From NCBI RefSeq assembly GCF_004348825.1, contig NZ_SMJU01000024.1:1-39810 (forward strand): DNA of 39,810 nucleotides, read 5' to 3'. The notes beneath the pieces are model-generated. The model did not search any database, was not told the origin of the DNA, and saw only the letters and a program-made list of their open reading frames with translations. Shown one piece after another: positions 14,914-24,600 of the stretch. The position numbers were made by a program, and so were the translations under genes. The stretch's first letter is position 1. Each line of letters begins with the position of its first letter. This DNA is from Arundinibacter roseus (lineage in GTDB: Bacteria; Bacteroidota; Bacteroidia; Cytophagales; Spirosomataceae).

Positions 14914-16524
14914 ATGAAGAAAATATTTATTACATTTTTAGTTTGTTCACTATTATCCTCATGTGGAGTTTTTCTGCAAAAGCAAGGTGTAAAAAACTAC
15001 AAGATAAAAGAAAAAAATACACAAAAAGGGCTTAACAATTACCAGTCTGATTTTCTTTATTTAAATAAATTATTGGAAGAAAGCTTTCCAGAAGTAGACA
15101 GCATATTTCCAAAAGATGAACGTGAAAAACAAGTTCAAAAAATTGTGTCTACATTGGCAGTAGTGGATAATTATACTGACTTTGGTATTCAAGCAAGAAA
15201 ATATCTTTCAAATTTTAAAAACCAACATACTAGTATATCCTTGAAGCAGGGATTTAAAAGTGTGTATCCATATGTGATCTATATCTCATCTAACGATTGG
15301 TATTTACTTAATCTTCCCACCCACTATGACAGTTTATTGATTGGTAAAAGGATTGTTAAATTTAATGGAGTATCCACAAAAGTCGTGGAAGATCGATTGA
15401 TTAATTTCACTTTTGCAGAAAATAAAATTAGTCAACAATTTGAGATTCGTGATTTACAACTTTATAACAAGCCTGAATATTTAAAAGAAATTGGTGTAAT
15501 CAAAAAAAACTCCGATGTGATAAAATTAGAATTTGATGACCAATCTGAAATTGAATTATCGCCAATATCTATCGGAAGTGACGTTGATGCATTTAATATT
15601 TCATTTAAAGAAAATTCCATTTCGAAATTTCAAAATGAATCTTACTCATATTCTATCCATAAAGATCAAAAATTTGGGTATTTACAATTTAATAGATGCC
15701 ATGATAAAATAGACATATTGGATGGTATTGAAAGCTACGTAAAACCCTGGCTTCAACCACTAGCAAGAGGGTATGTGAAGAGACAGTTTCAAAAAGATAA
15801 TTCTTCAAAACGGATTGCAAATTATTATAATCCTAAATACCCTGTTTTTAAGGACTTTGTATGGGAGCTCATTGATAGTCTGAATCATCATAAAATAGAA
15901 AATCTAATTATTGATTTGCGGAATAACCCGGGTGGAAATATTACTCTTGGAATACAACTCATGTATTTCCTCACTGATAAGGATACCCTTCAAGGGTTTA
16001 GTGAATATGCTTTTACCTCAGATATATACAAAAAATACTTTAAGAAGGAGTATCAGGATTTAGAAAAAAAATATCCTGAGGGTATGCCTAAAAGATGTTT
16101 GGTGAAAACTGATTCGGATGAAAATTTATTTTTTGAAATTGCAAATAGCAAATCGAAATATTTCATTCAAAAGAACCGTCCATTGTTTAAAGGCAATATT
16201 TATATCCTTTCAAATAATAGGACAGGCAGCGCTGCATCATTGCTTACTACGTTATTTCAAGATAATGATATTGGAACCGTGATTGGTACGAGCACAGGAA
16301 ACAATCCTATTGGTGCAACTACTTATACACCAATGGAACTTCCAAATACAAAGGCTAAAATTTCAATAGCTACAACGTATTTAGTTAGACCTAAAAAAGG
16401 AAATGGGAGAATTCAAATACCAGATATTTGGATTGAATACACTATTTCCGATTTAATAAATGGAAAAGACCCATACTTGGAAATTGTAGTCCAGAAAATA
16501 AAAGAAAAAGTCAGCCACAAATAG
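14914..16524 (+). CDS. S41-family (C-terminal processing-like) peptidase, lipoprotein
   Basis: A 536-residue protein with a lipoprotein signal peptide (MKKIFITFLVCSLLSSC, lipobox L-S-S-C). The C-terminal half carries the S41 tail-specific protease domain. It has I-I-D-L-R-N-N-P-G-G-N near residue 333 and the catalytic serine in R-T-G-S-A-A-S near residue 439, followed by an I-G-T-S-T-G-N-N-P segment. No clear PDZ domain is seen. It is probably a periplasmic or surface peptidase; the substrate is unknown. The codon before the ATG is TTG at 14911, which could also start translation. Coding sequence is strongly AT-rich compared with the genes on both sides. Confidence 0.8.
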   Translation: MKKIFITFLVCSLLSSCGVFLQKQGVKNYKIKEKNTQKGLNNYQSDFLYLNKLLEESFPEVDSIFPKDEREKQVQKIVSTLAVVDNYTDFGIQARKYLSNFKNQHTSISLKQGFKSVYPYVIYISSNDWYLLNLPTHYDSLLIGKRIVKFNGVSTKVVEDRLINFTFAENKISQQFEIRDLQLYNKPEYLKEIGVIKKNSDVIKLEFDDQSEIELSPISIGSDVDAFNISFKENSISKFQNESYSYSIHKDQKFGYLQFNRCHDKIDILDGIESYVKPWLQPLARGYVKRQFQKDNSSKRIANYYNPKYPVFKDFVWELIDSLNHHKIENLIIDLRNNPGGNITLGIQLMYFLTDKDTLQGFSEYAFTSDIYKKYFKKEYQDLEKKYPEGMPKRCLVKTDSDENLFFEIANSKSKYFIQKNRPLFKGNIYILSNNRTGSAASLLTTLFQDNDIGTVIGTSTGNNPIGATTYTPMELPNTKAKISIATTYLVRPKKGNGRIQIPDIWIEYTISDLINGKDPYLEIVVQKIKEKVSHK

Positions 16525-16529
16525 CTCTT

Positions 16530-16664
16530 CCGTGGGCTGTGTCACACAGCCCTGAAAACCAACGTATTGTCTTTTAAAAATTAAACTATTATCCCTATGT
16601 TTCCCAAAGCATCCAACTTTCTAGAAAGGCCAACTTTAAGGGGGCTGTGAGACACAGCCCACGG
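16530..16664 (-). repeat. MITE-like element, copy 1 (inverted relative to copies 2 and 3)
   Basis: A 135-bp non-coding element with 23-bp terminal inverted repeats (16530-16552 and 16642-16664). Each end reads CCGTGGGCTGTGTC then CACAGCCC, with one mismatch between ends. Each end is itself palindromic, GGGCTGTGT next to ACACAGCCC, so it can fold into its own hairpin. The interior, read on the minus strand, aligns with the copies at 38436-38569 and 38691-38824 (shared GTTGGAT, TTTGGGAAA and TTGGTTTTCAG blocks). There is no coding capacity. It lies directly after the S41 peptidase stop. Confidence 0.8.
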
Positions 16665-16709
16665 TGGTGAGTGAATAGAATGATAGAGAGAGTTCTACCG
16701 CAAGCCCCT

Positions 16710-16717
16710 TATCTTTG
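16710..16717 (+). promoter_or_regulatory. Candidate -7 element for the small lipoprotein gene
   Basis: TATCTTTG matches the TAnnTTTG consensus and lies 25 bp upstream of the ATG at 16742. The -33 region is not well conserved. Confidence 0.45.
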
Positions 16718-16741
16718 CCTATCGATTAATTTTTAGCAACC

Positions 16742-17212
16742 ATGATTTTAAGAAATAAACTCCCGCTTGCGCTCAGCGTTTTGATGGTGGCGTGCAGCGC
16801 GGCGGCTACCTCGCCCGAAGAGGCCCGTGATTTTTTAGTGGCCGTTCCCGAATGGACCATTTCGGAGGTGTACGTCAACGATGCGTTGAGTTTTAAGGAT
16901 GGAAAAGAAGTAGCCAATTTTGGCGGAGTAAGTTTCAACCGCTACATGGCAAGCGTGCAGTTTCGGCCCGACGGCGCATTTGTAGGAAAATATTCGGATC
17001 GGGAGGCGGCTACGATCCTGCATTGGGAAGTAGATCAGGCCCAAAAGGCAATTATCGTCACGGCTGCCGACAGCAGTCAGGCCGAGCGTAGCGGGTGGGT
17101 CATTGCGCCCCGAAGCGTAGAACCCGAGTCGTTTGAAATGACAACAGAAACCGCGGCTTTTGACTACCCCCGAGTAACACGTATTCTCCTGAAATTCAAA
17201 AAGAAAGAATAA
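16742..17212 (+). CDS. Small lipoprotein of unknown function
   Basis: A 156-residue protein with a lipoprotein signal peptide (MILRNKLPLALSVLMVAC, cysteine at residue 18). The mature part is rich in beta-strand patterns (S-V-Q-F-R-P-D-G-A-F-V-G, then I-L-H-W-E-V-D, then A-I-I-V-T-A-A-D) that recall lipocalin-like or DUF4923/DUF5004-type small lipoproteins. I do not recognise a specific family. A -7 promoter element sits just upstream. Its GC content returns to the level of the rest of the window, marking the end of the AT-rich island. Confidence 0.65.
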   Translation: MILRNKLPLALSVLMVACSAAATSPEEARDFLVAVPEWTISEVYVNDALSFKDGKEVANFGGVSFNRYMASVQFRPDGAFVGKYSDREAATILHWEVDQAQKAIIVTAADSSQAERSGWVIAPRSVEPESFEMTTETAAFDYPRVTRILLKFKKKE

Positions 17213-17253
17213 AAAAAACAGGGATTATCTTTCGATGAAGAAGAAAATCCCTG
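17211..17253 (-). terminator. Terminator of the ATP-grasp gene
   Basis: Arms CAGGGATT (17219-17226) and AATCCCTG (17246-17253) pair perfectly. On the minus strand the stem is followed by a run of eight T residues (17218-17211), which overlaps the stop region of the plus-strand lipoprotein gene. Confidence 0.75.
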
Positions 17254-17286
17254 ACTAAATTATTTAAAGATTTGGGTAGTAAAACG

Positions 17287-18501
17287 TCAATGCACCGATT
17301 TGTCCTGAGCCGGGGCGGAGGCATGATAATCCGTTCGGATTTTTTCAGCGTAAGCATCCATTAGTTCCAGCACGCGCTCCCGACTTTTGGAGCGCACTAC
17401 ACAGCCTACGTGGTATTCTTCTTCCATTTTCCAGACGACTTCCGGGTCACTGAATGGCGACAGGTCGGGCCACTGCTGCCGGGCGAGTGAAATAATGATT
17501 CCTGAATATTCTCTGCGAATTTCGGGCAATCGATAGGATTCTTTCCGTGCAACGGCGGTTTCGAGTTTGGCCCACTCTTTCCACAGATTCAGGCCCGACG
17601 AAGCCTCCACCATATCGGACAAATGCGCTCCACCTACCCTCGACGAAGTTTCGAGAAAATAGTACTGCCCATCGTCCTGACTACGAATTACTTCCGTATG
17701 AGAAGCGCTGTGCTGCATACCGAAGGCTTTGAGCACATCCACGGCCATTGTTTCCAGGGCGTGTCCTTCTGCCGAATCGAACGGCACGGTTACCGAACGA
17801 AAAATCCCCCCGCCGTGAGCGACGTCAAAAGGCGGAGCGAGGTATTGACTATTCCACGAAAAAATCACCCGACCATTGAGCGTTAGTGAGTCTACGTGGT
17901 ACACGTGGCCGGGCTTAAATTGCTCGATCAGGTATTCGTGGCGGCTATCGCCCAGGCTGTCAATTGCCTGCCAAAGGGCTTCGGCCGTTTCCAGCTTCTT
18001 GATTCCGGTGGCTGACGCCTCCGAGCGGGGCTTGATCATCCATGGACCGGCATATTTGGCAATAAAATCATTGATAGCGGCGTCATTAAACAGCCCGCAA
18101 AAGCCCGGCACCCGGATGCCCGCTTCGGCGGCTTTGGTGCGCATAGCCAGCTTGTCTCTGAAATAGCGGGCGGTGGTTTGGCCCATGCCCGAAATCCGGA
18201 AATGCTCGCGAAGCAGGGCGGCTTTTTCCACATCAAAATCGTCAAGAGCCACGATGCGATCTACCGGGCGGCTACGCATGACGTGGGCAAGGCCCGTAAT
18301 GACCTGCTCCATGCTGAACCCGCCGCCTTCGTTTTCCTCTACATAAAAAAACTCATCGATAGATTCCCTTACCCAGGGTTTATCTTCGAGTTTTTTTGCC
18401 GTCAGCAAATACACCGTATTACCCGCTTCTTTGCAGGCTTTTAGAAAATCATTTCCTTTAAAAAAAGTCGAAATACAAAGAAAAGTAAGTGGTCGGGTCA
18501 T
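17287..18501 (-). CDS. ATP-grasp domain carboxylate-amine ligase-like protein
   Basis: A 404-residue protein of the ATP-grasp superfamily. An N-terminal Rossmann-like pre-ATP-grasp domain (L-T-F-L-C-I-S-T-F-F-K-G) is followed by the ATP-binding lysine segment M-I-K-P-R-S-E-A-S-A-T-G-I. Next is Y-L-I-E-Q-F-K-P-G-H-V-Y, and the metal-binding part around Y-F-L-E-T-S-S-R-V-G-G with a nearby S-S-G-L-N-L. It resembles ATP-grasp enzymes that ligate amino acids or make dipeptide-like products; the substrate is unknown. The frame opens at 18591, but the ATG at 18501 gives the family N-terminus (MTRPLTFL), and a full promoter lies between the two starts. It follows the aminopeptidase gene on the same strand. 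Confidence 0.8.
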   Translation of the reverse strand: MTRPLTFLCISTFFKGNDFLKACKEAGNTVYLLTAKKLEDKPWVRESIDEFFYVEENEGGGFSMEQVITGLAHVMRSRPVDRIVALDDFDVEKAALLREHFRISGMGQTTARYFRDKLAMRTKAAEAGIRVPGFCGLFNDAAINDFIAKYAGPWMIKPRSEASATGIKKLETAEALWQAIDSLGDSRHEYLIEQFKPGHVYHVDSLTLNGRVIFSWNSQYLAPPFDVAHGGGIFRSVTVPFDSAEGHALETMAVDVLKAFGMQHSASHTEVIRSQDDGQYYFLETSSRVGGAHLSDMVEASSGLNLWKEWAKLETAVARKESYRLPEIRREYSGIIISLARQQWPDLSPFSDPEVVWKMEEEYHVGCVVRSKSRERVLELMDAYAEKIRTDYHASAPAQDKSVH

Positions 18502-18543
18502 AAAACAGAGTCGGGAGTTGGTGAGTAAAAAAGGCTGTTTACC

Positions 18544-18573
18544 CAAATCTACCAAAAAAAGATTATTTCGCAA
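18544..18573 (-). promoter_or_regulatory. Candidate promoter of the ATP-grasp gene
   Basis: On the minus strand a TTG (18573-18571), a 19-bp spacer and TAGATTTG (18551-18544) fit the Bacteroidota -33/-7 layout. The -7 box is 42 bp upstream of the ATG at 18501. This supports 18501 over the upstream start at 18591, which would lie before the promoter. Confidence 0.5.
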
Positions 18574-18612
18574 GCATTGATTGCCACGCAAAAAAAATGC
18601 TTGTAAACCTGC

Positions 18613-20013
18613 TCAGAGCCCTGCCTGATTTTCCAGAAAGCGGTACAGCAGCCTGACGCCAAAGGCCGTTCCGGCTCGGTTAGGGGCAAATTCGGCATCG
18701 CCAAAGGCCGTTCCGGCAATGTCAAGGTGAGCCCAGGCGGGATGTTCCTGCGTAAAAACTTCCAGAAACTTAGCCGCCACAATGCCTCCGGCGAGCGGTT
18801 TGCCGTGGTAGTTGCGGACATCGGCAATGTCCGATTCAATTTCCTCGCGGTACTCGTCCCACAGCGGCAGGCGCCAGAGCCGTTCGCCCGTATGGTCGGC
18901 GGCGGTGCTGAGTTGCTGCGCCAGCGCGTCATTTGCCGTGAAGAGCCCGGCGGCCACGTAGCCAAGGGTTTGCACCACACTACCCGTAAGCGTCGCGAGA
19001 TCCAGCAGGACGTCCGGCTTGTAGGTTTTGGCGGCGTAGGCCAGGCCGTCGGCCAAAATCAACCGACCTTCGGCGTCGGTGTCTATCACTTCGATGGTTT
19101 TGCCTGCGTACGAGTCGATCACATCGCCGGGTTTGATACTTGCGCCATCTACACAGTTTTCGGTAGCGGGCACCACGCCAATCAGCCGAACGGGCAGTCG
19201 GAGTCGGGCGGCGAGTTCGACCGTACCAAGCACAGCGGCTGCTCCACCCATGTCGCTTTTCATGAGGTGCATGTTGGTCGAGGCTTTCATGGAAATCCCG
19301 CCCGTATCAAACGTTACACCTTTACCCACAAGAGCAATCGTTTGGGTATATTTTTCGGGGCTATACTCAGTCACAATCATCACCGGCGGCTCTTTGCTGC
19401 CTTTGTTTACGGCCAGCAGCGCGTGCATACCCATGCCGATCAGGGCATCTTTTTCCAGCACCGTTACTTTATAGCCATGCTTTCGGCCTGATTCCAGCGC
19501 CCATTCGGCCAGCAGACGGGGCGGTTTTTTGTTGGCAGGAGCGTTCATCAGATCCATCACCCGCATTTGGACGGCGGCGGTAGCTTTGGCTTTTCGCAGC
19601 GTATCTTCCAGTTGCGGGCTTTCTTTCTCCACCCAAACGAGCAGCGTACCGCCTTTGCCAAAAAAAGTGCTATATGGTTTGGGTTGCGATTTGTACAATC
19701 CGAGCTTATAGCCACCCAGCATCAGGCCGTTGATGGCGGCTTCTACAACGGGCAACGGCCATTGCCGGACATCAAGAACAACGGTATCCGGCCAACGGTC
19801 TTTTTGTTTATGAAAAAGCGTCCGTAGGCATTTCAGCACCGTAACCGGGGTGGGTGCTTTTCCCAATCCGAGCCATAGTTCGGTAGCAGACAGCCACCAA
19901 ACCTCATTTTTTTTTGCCTTAAAAGCAGGTACTTGTCCGGTGTAGGTTTCTTCATCAAACATCGATAGCCGCAGATGCTCGGAAGCGGGGGCGGTGGTAA
20001 GTTCTATATTCAT
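18613..20013 (-). CDS. M17 family leucyl aminopeptidase
   Basis: A 466-residue two-domain aminopeptidase. The C-terminal catalytic domain shows the M17 fingerprint D-T-D-A-E-G-R-L (usually NTDAEGRL). It also has the upstream G-K-G-V-T-F-D-T-G-G segment holding a metal-binding lysine and aspartate, and M-K-S-D-M-G-G-A-A. Together these supply the two-zinc site and the catalytic arginine. It hydrolyses N-terminal residues from peptides in the cytoplasm. The frame is open to 20073; the ATG at 20013 (MNIELTTAP) is chosen because the preceding 20 codons look non-coding. It lies about 85 bp downstream of the LacI-type regulator gene on the same strand. Confidence 0.93.
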   Translation of the reverse strand: MNIELTTAPASEHLRLSMFDEETYTGQVPAFKAKKNEVWWLSATELWLGLGKAPTPVTVLKCLRTLFHKQKDRWPDTVVLDVRQWPLPVVEAAINGLMLGGYKLGLYKSQPKPYSTFFGKGGTLLVWVEKESPQLEDTLRKAKATAAVQMRVMDLMNAPANKKPPRLLAEWALESGRKHGYKVTVLEKDALIGMGMHALLAVNKGSKEPPVMIVTEYSPEKYTQTIALVGKGVTFDTGGISMKASTNMHLMKSDMGGAAAVLGTVELAARLRLPVRLIGVVPATENCVDGASIKPGDVIDSYAGKTIEVIDTDAEGRLILADGLAYAAKTYKPDVLLDLATLTGSVVQTLGYVAAGLFTANDALAQQLSTAADHTGERLWRLPLWDEYREEIESDIADVRNYHGKPLAGGIVAAKFLEVFTQEHPAWAHLDIAGTAFGDAEFAPNRAGTAFGVRLLYRFLENQAGL

Positions 20014-20099
20014 GTATAAATTTCTATGATTAGTTAAAAAAACAGCGTTGCCAGCGAAAAGCCGCGACTGCAAGTTCGTGAAAAACTGCTCAATCCGAA

Positions 20100-21266
20100 C
20101 TATTTGGTCGCCTGCCTTAGCGAAGAACCCCGAACAATCAATTCGGTTGAGAGCATGACCGTTTCGGGAGGGAGGGTTTTTTCTTCGGCCTGCATCAGGT
20201 TCAGAATCATGTTGGCAGCGGCTTCGCCAATGTCGAGCGTGGGCTGTTTAACGGTCGTAAGGCCCGTACCGATATGAGCCGCAATGGGGTCATCACTAAA
20301 ACCTACCACGCCCAGTTCGTGGGGAATCGCCAGGCCTTTGGCACGGGCAAGGAGCATGATTTCGATGGCTGTTGGGTCATTTACCGCAAAAATAGCATCA
20401 GGACGGGGAGTCATTTCCAAAAAATACCCGGCATAAATCCGAGCCTTTTGCACCGTCAAATCGCCATGAATGATGTATTCTGGCAGCACGGGCAAGCCAT
20501 GTGCCCGCAGGGCATCGCAGTAGCCGCGCAGGCGTTCCTGACTGATGAGCAGGTTGGGCGGTCCGCCGAGGTGAGCAATGCGCGTATAGCCGTTTTGGAT
20601 CAAATGCTCCACAGCCCAAAACGCTCCCTGATAGTCATTGGCCACCACTTTATGGGTGCCGAGCTCGTCGGTAACCCGGTTGAAATACACCACTGGAATG
20701 TCCCGTTTTTCAAAGGCCAGAAAATGGTCATAGTTGTTGGTATCGTGGCTCATGGAAGCCAACAGTCCGTCAACGCGATTGGCCAACAGCGCTTTTGTGT
20801 TACCCACTTCGGTTTCATACGACTCGTCAGACTGTGTAATGATCAGGTGAAAACCCGCCTGAATCAGCACTTTTTGTGCACCTACGATGATGTTTGGAAA
20901 AAACTGCGTGAGAAACTCCGGTACAATAATCCCCACCGTATTCGTCCGGCTTTTGACCAGGCTATGCGCCAGCTGATTGGGCTGATAGTCGAGTTCATGG
21001 GCTCGTTCCAGAATGGCTTTTCGGGTATTGGGATTGATGTCGGGATGTCCGTGCAGTGCCCGCGACACGGTAGAGTTGGACACGCCCAAATCCTGCGCAA
21101 TGTCGATGATGGTGGTTTGGTGCCTCCTCTTTTTGGTTTTGATAGCATCGGGTGCCGCAATCGTGAAATAGTATTGGCAGTCTTTGCATAAAAACCGCTG
21201 ATTGCCGCGCACAAACCCGGCTTTCATGATGGTCTCCACCTGACCACAGCGAGGACATTTTATCAT
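20100..21266 (-). CDS. LacI-family transcriptional regulator with N-terminal zinc ribbon
   Basis: A 388-residue protein. Residues 1-35 form a four-cysteine zinc ribbon (C4-x2-C7 and C27-x2-C30, with G-N-Q-R-F-L-C) like the one in IS1 InsA proteins. Residues about 50-105 are a LacI-type helix-turn-helix and hinge (I-A-Q-D-L-G-V-S-N-S-T-V-S-R-A-L-H-G). Residues about 110-385 are the periplasmic-binding-protein-like sugar-sensor domain (VGIIVPEF, then F-A-V-N-D-P-T-A, then GVVGFSDDP). The fused zinc ribbon is unusual for LacI regulators. It is divergent from susC, with a palindromic LacI-type operator between them, so it very likely controls the carbohydrate locus in response to a sugar ligand. 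The locus may be activated or de-repressed; the sequence does not tell. Confidence 0.9.
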   Translation of the reverse strand: MIKCPRCGQVETIMKAGFVRGNQRFLCKDCQYYFTIAAPDAIKTKKRRHQTTIIDIAQDLGVSNSTVSRALHGHPDINPNTRKAILERAHELDYQPNQLAHSLVKSRTNTVGIIVPEFLTQFFPNIIVGAQKVLIQAGFHLIITQSDESYETEVGNTKALLANRVDGLLASMSHDTNNYDHFLAFEKRDIPVVYFNRVTDELGTHKVVANDYQGAFWAVEHLIQNGYTRIAHLGGPPNLLISQERLRGYCDALRAHGLPVLPEYIIHGDLTVQKARIYAGYFLEMTPRPDAIFAVNDPTAIEIMLLARAKGLAIPHELGVVGFSDDPIAAHIGTGLTTVKQPTLDIGEAAANMILNLMQAEEKTLPPETVMLSTELIVRGSSLRQATK

Positions 21267-21332
21267 AGTATGTAGTATTGTATTTTACCAATAAAATATA
21301 GCAGAGGTGTTTTGGCTATTGTCAAGTAAGCA

Positions 21333-21340
21333 CAAAGATA
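21333..21340 (-). promoter_or_regulatory. Candidate -7 element of the LacI-type regulator gene
   Basis: Minus-strand TATCTTTG fits TAnnTTTG and lies 67 bp upstream of the ATG at 21266. No good -33 box was seen. The operator palindrome starts about 42 bp further upstream, so autoregulation is possible. Confidence 0.4.
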
Positions 21341-21381
21341 CTTATTCCTGATTAATTTATAGTAATAAATGACAAAATCAT

Positions 21382-21415
21382 ATATCGGTAACGTTTGCGG
21401 ATACGTTTCCGATAT
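21382..21415. promoter_or_regulatory. Double LacI-type operator palindrome
   Basis: A 34-bp imperfect dyad (centre 21398/21399) whose outer arms ATATCGG and CCGATAT are perfect. Each half holds its own LacI-type core with central CG: CGGTAACGTTTGCG (CG centre at 21392/21393) and GGATACGTTTCC (CG centre at 21404/21405), spaced 12 bp. LacI-family operators typically have a central CG within an A-rich/T-rich palindrome. It overlaps the upstream edge of the probable susC promoter and is the obvious binding site for the divergent regulator. Confidence 0.7.
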
Positions 21416-21606
21416 TTTTTGACTAATTTTCAGATTATTTGGTATTTACAAAACTTGCTCTGTTCTGCTTCTCCCGTTATATTCATAGAAAACTCGGCTC
21501 ACAAGCGTCATTCTACACATTAATTTTATAATAAAAATTAAAATACAGAGCGGCTGAGTTTTAAGATAATTGTACTAAACCAATATTTTACCTTTCTATC
21601 AGTTCT

Positions 21607-24600
21607 ATGAAAAATGAATCTATGCACAAAACACTACCTGTTTTGAAACGAGGGCTCCTGATCCTGGGACTCCTCTTTCCGTATTTGCTCACGGCGCAGG
21701 ATCGTGCCATTACCGGAAAAGTCATTGATGATCGGGGGGAAGCTATTCCAGGTGTCAGTATAACCGTAAAAGGCTCGCAACGGGGCACTATCACCGACGT
21801 TTCCGGAAACTATTCGGTTCAGGCTTCGCCTGCTTCCACGTTGGTGTTTTCTTTTCTGGGTTATATCAGTCAGGAACGGGCGGTCAACAATCAGAGCACT
21901 ATTAACGTAACCCTTGCTACCGATACCAAAGCGCTCGAAGAAGTAGTGGTTGTTGGGTACGGAACGCAGCGGCGCATCGAAACCACGGGCTCCATTGCTT
22001 CTGTGAAGTCCGAAGAATTGACCTTACTGCCCGTTACCAACGTGGCTCAGGGCTTGCAGGCACGAATTTCTGGGGTGCAAATCAATCAAAACTCAGGCGC
22101 GCCGGGCGGCAATATCAGCGTCAGAATTCGGGGTACAAACTCCATCAACGGCAATGCCGAGCCTTTGTACGTGGTGGATGGCATTCAGATTTCCAACGGT
22201 GGCGGCATCAACGATGTCAGTCCGCTTTCGACCATTAATCCCAACGATATTGAGTCGGTGGAGGTTTTGAAAGATGCGTCGGCCTCAGCAATTTATGGCG
22301 CAAGAGCCGCCAACGGCGTTGTGCTCATTACGACCAAACGTGGAAAATCGGGCGCAACGCGCGTATCTATTGACAGCTACTATGGCATTCAGAAAGTGGC
22401 CAAAACGCTCGATGTGCTGAATGCCGCAGAGTTTGCACAGCTTGAAAACGAAGTATTCAGAAACAACGCTTACCCAAATCCATCGTCGCTTGGTGAAGGC
22501 GTCAACTGGCAAAATCTGATTTTCCAGGAAGCGCCCATTCAGAGTCATCAGCTGTCGATCAACGGTGGAAACGATAAAACGCAGCTCGCGCTTTCGGCTA
22601 ACTTTTTTGATCAGGATGGAATCATCATCAATTCTAATTTTCAGCGCTATTCGTACCGGCTCAATGTGGACCATAAAATCAATAACCGGCTCAAAATCGG
22701 CACGAGTATTTTGGGAAGTTATAATCTGAGCGGTGGTGTAGATGCCGGAAGTACGAGCGTGGGTGATGCGGGCGTCGTGACGCAGAGCGTATTGGGTGCG
22801 GCAATTGGAGCGCCGCCTACCTTGCAGCCGTACCGGGAAGATGGCTCCATTTTTCCGTTTGGCGAGCAGGGTAATGGTCAGTATCGCGAGGTGATTAACC
22901 CATTGAATTTTACCGAAATCCTACGCGACCGTGCCATCAAGCGTACATTGATAAATCTTTTTGGAGAATATGAATTCCTGCCGGGGCTGACTTACCGGGC
23001 GTCGTTCAATGCGGATATTCAAAATCGGCTGGACGATTCGTACTCGCCGTTGTCGATCATAAACCGGGCTGATATTAATGACAACTCGGGCAGCGGTTCC
23101 AAGTCAAATTCCAACTTTCTGGGACTTTTGCACGAAAGTATTCTGTCGTATTCGCGCAAATTTGGCGACGATCACAGCCTGCGGTTTACGGGGGTTTTTG
23201 CGTCGCAGGTAGAAAATTCTAATAATAATTTCATCAGCGCAACGGGCTTTCCCAATGACGCTACGCGCAACGAAGCGCTGCAACTTGCCCTCAACCGCAC
23301 CGTGAGCAGCTCACGTTCCAAGCAGCGGCTTGACTCCTACATGGGCCGATTCAATTATGGGTTTAAAGATAAATATTTCCTCGATCTGACGGCCCGTATC
23401 GACGGTTCCAGCAAATTCGGAGCCAACCATAAGTACGGATTTTTTCCGGCAGTTTCTGGCGCCTGGCGCGTGATTGAAGAAAGTTTTATGCAAAATGTGC
23501 GCTGGATGTCTGACCTTAAACTCCGCGCAAGCTACGGTATTACCGGAAATGCCGGGGGAATTTCGCCGTACCAATCGCTTGCGACGGTGGGCTCGGGTGG
23601 TGGCTACAACCTGAATCATACCTACCAAACGGCGATTCGTCCGTCGGGGATTGCCAATCCGGATTTGCGCTGGGAAAAATCAACCCAAACCAACATCGGG
23701 CTGGACATTGGACTGCTCAACAACCGGTTGTCGTTTATTATGGATTACTACCAAAAGCGCACCGACGATTTGCTGTACGTCAAAACGCTCCCGCTTTCGT
23801 CGGGCTACGGGAGTATCACCGGAAACTACGCTTCGCTGGAAAACAAAGGATTTGAGTTTGCAACCAACGCTACCATCCTGAACGGTCCGTTCCGGTGGAC
23901 GGTCTCGGGAAATATAACGTTCAACCGTAATAAACTGCTCGACCTCGACGGCGGTACCACGCAGGAGCGCTTTGTTACCAACGCTACCCTGCTGAGCGTC
24001 GGTCAGCCTTTGGGCGTATTCAAAACCTACGTTTTTGACGGCATCAACCAAACGGGCGAAAGCATCATTCCGGGATACGACGGCCGTGTGGGTGGCCACA
24101 AGGTGAAAGATCTGAACAATGATGGAGCCATTAATGCACAGGATCAGATCATTACGGGAGATCCCAACCCTGATTTTATTTTCGGTTTTTCTACAAACCT
24201 GACCTACAAAAATTTCGACTTCACGGCCTTTCTATCAGGTTCACAGGGCAACGATATTTACAACATAGCCCGTCTGTCGTTTGAAAACCCGCTGGGTCAG
24301 CGCAATTTGTTTAAAGGCGTGGTTGATCGCTGGTCCCCCACAAATCCGAGCAATCAGTACGTAAGTCCTTTTGTAGCAGGTCGTTTACCCATTACGGATT
24401 ACGCTATTGAGGATGGATCTTTTATTCGACTCAAAAATATTTCGCTGGGCTACACGCTGCCTGCCATCAAAGGCATCAACCGGATTCGGGTATACATCAG
24501 TGGCAATAACCTCCTGACCCTCACCAACTACACCGGTTTTGATCCCGAAGTAAATACCTACGCCGGTTCCAACACGACGGTTGGGGTAGATAACCTGGTA

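Larger units (their letters stand above)
21267..21606. promoter_or_regulatory. Divergent control region between the LacI-type gene and susC
   Basis: A 340-bp intergenic region with no gene. It contains a minus-strand TATCTTTG (21340-21333), a -7 candidate for the regulator. It also has the 34-bp operator palindrome (21382-21415), and a TTTTG (21417-21421) followed by TATTTG (21436-21441), a weak promoter for susC. About 160 bp of AT-rich leader then precede the susC ATG. Confidence 0.55.

Noticed and set aside
18727-19491. 254-codon plus-strand open frame
   Set aside because: Antisense to the well-supported M17 aminopeptidase; no family features.
20274-21191. 305-codon plus-strand open frame
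   Set aside because: Antisense to the LacI-type regulator, whose domains are unmistakable.
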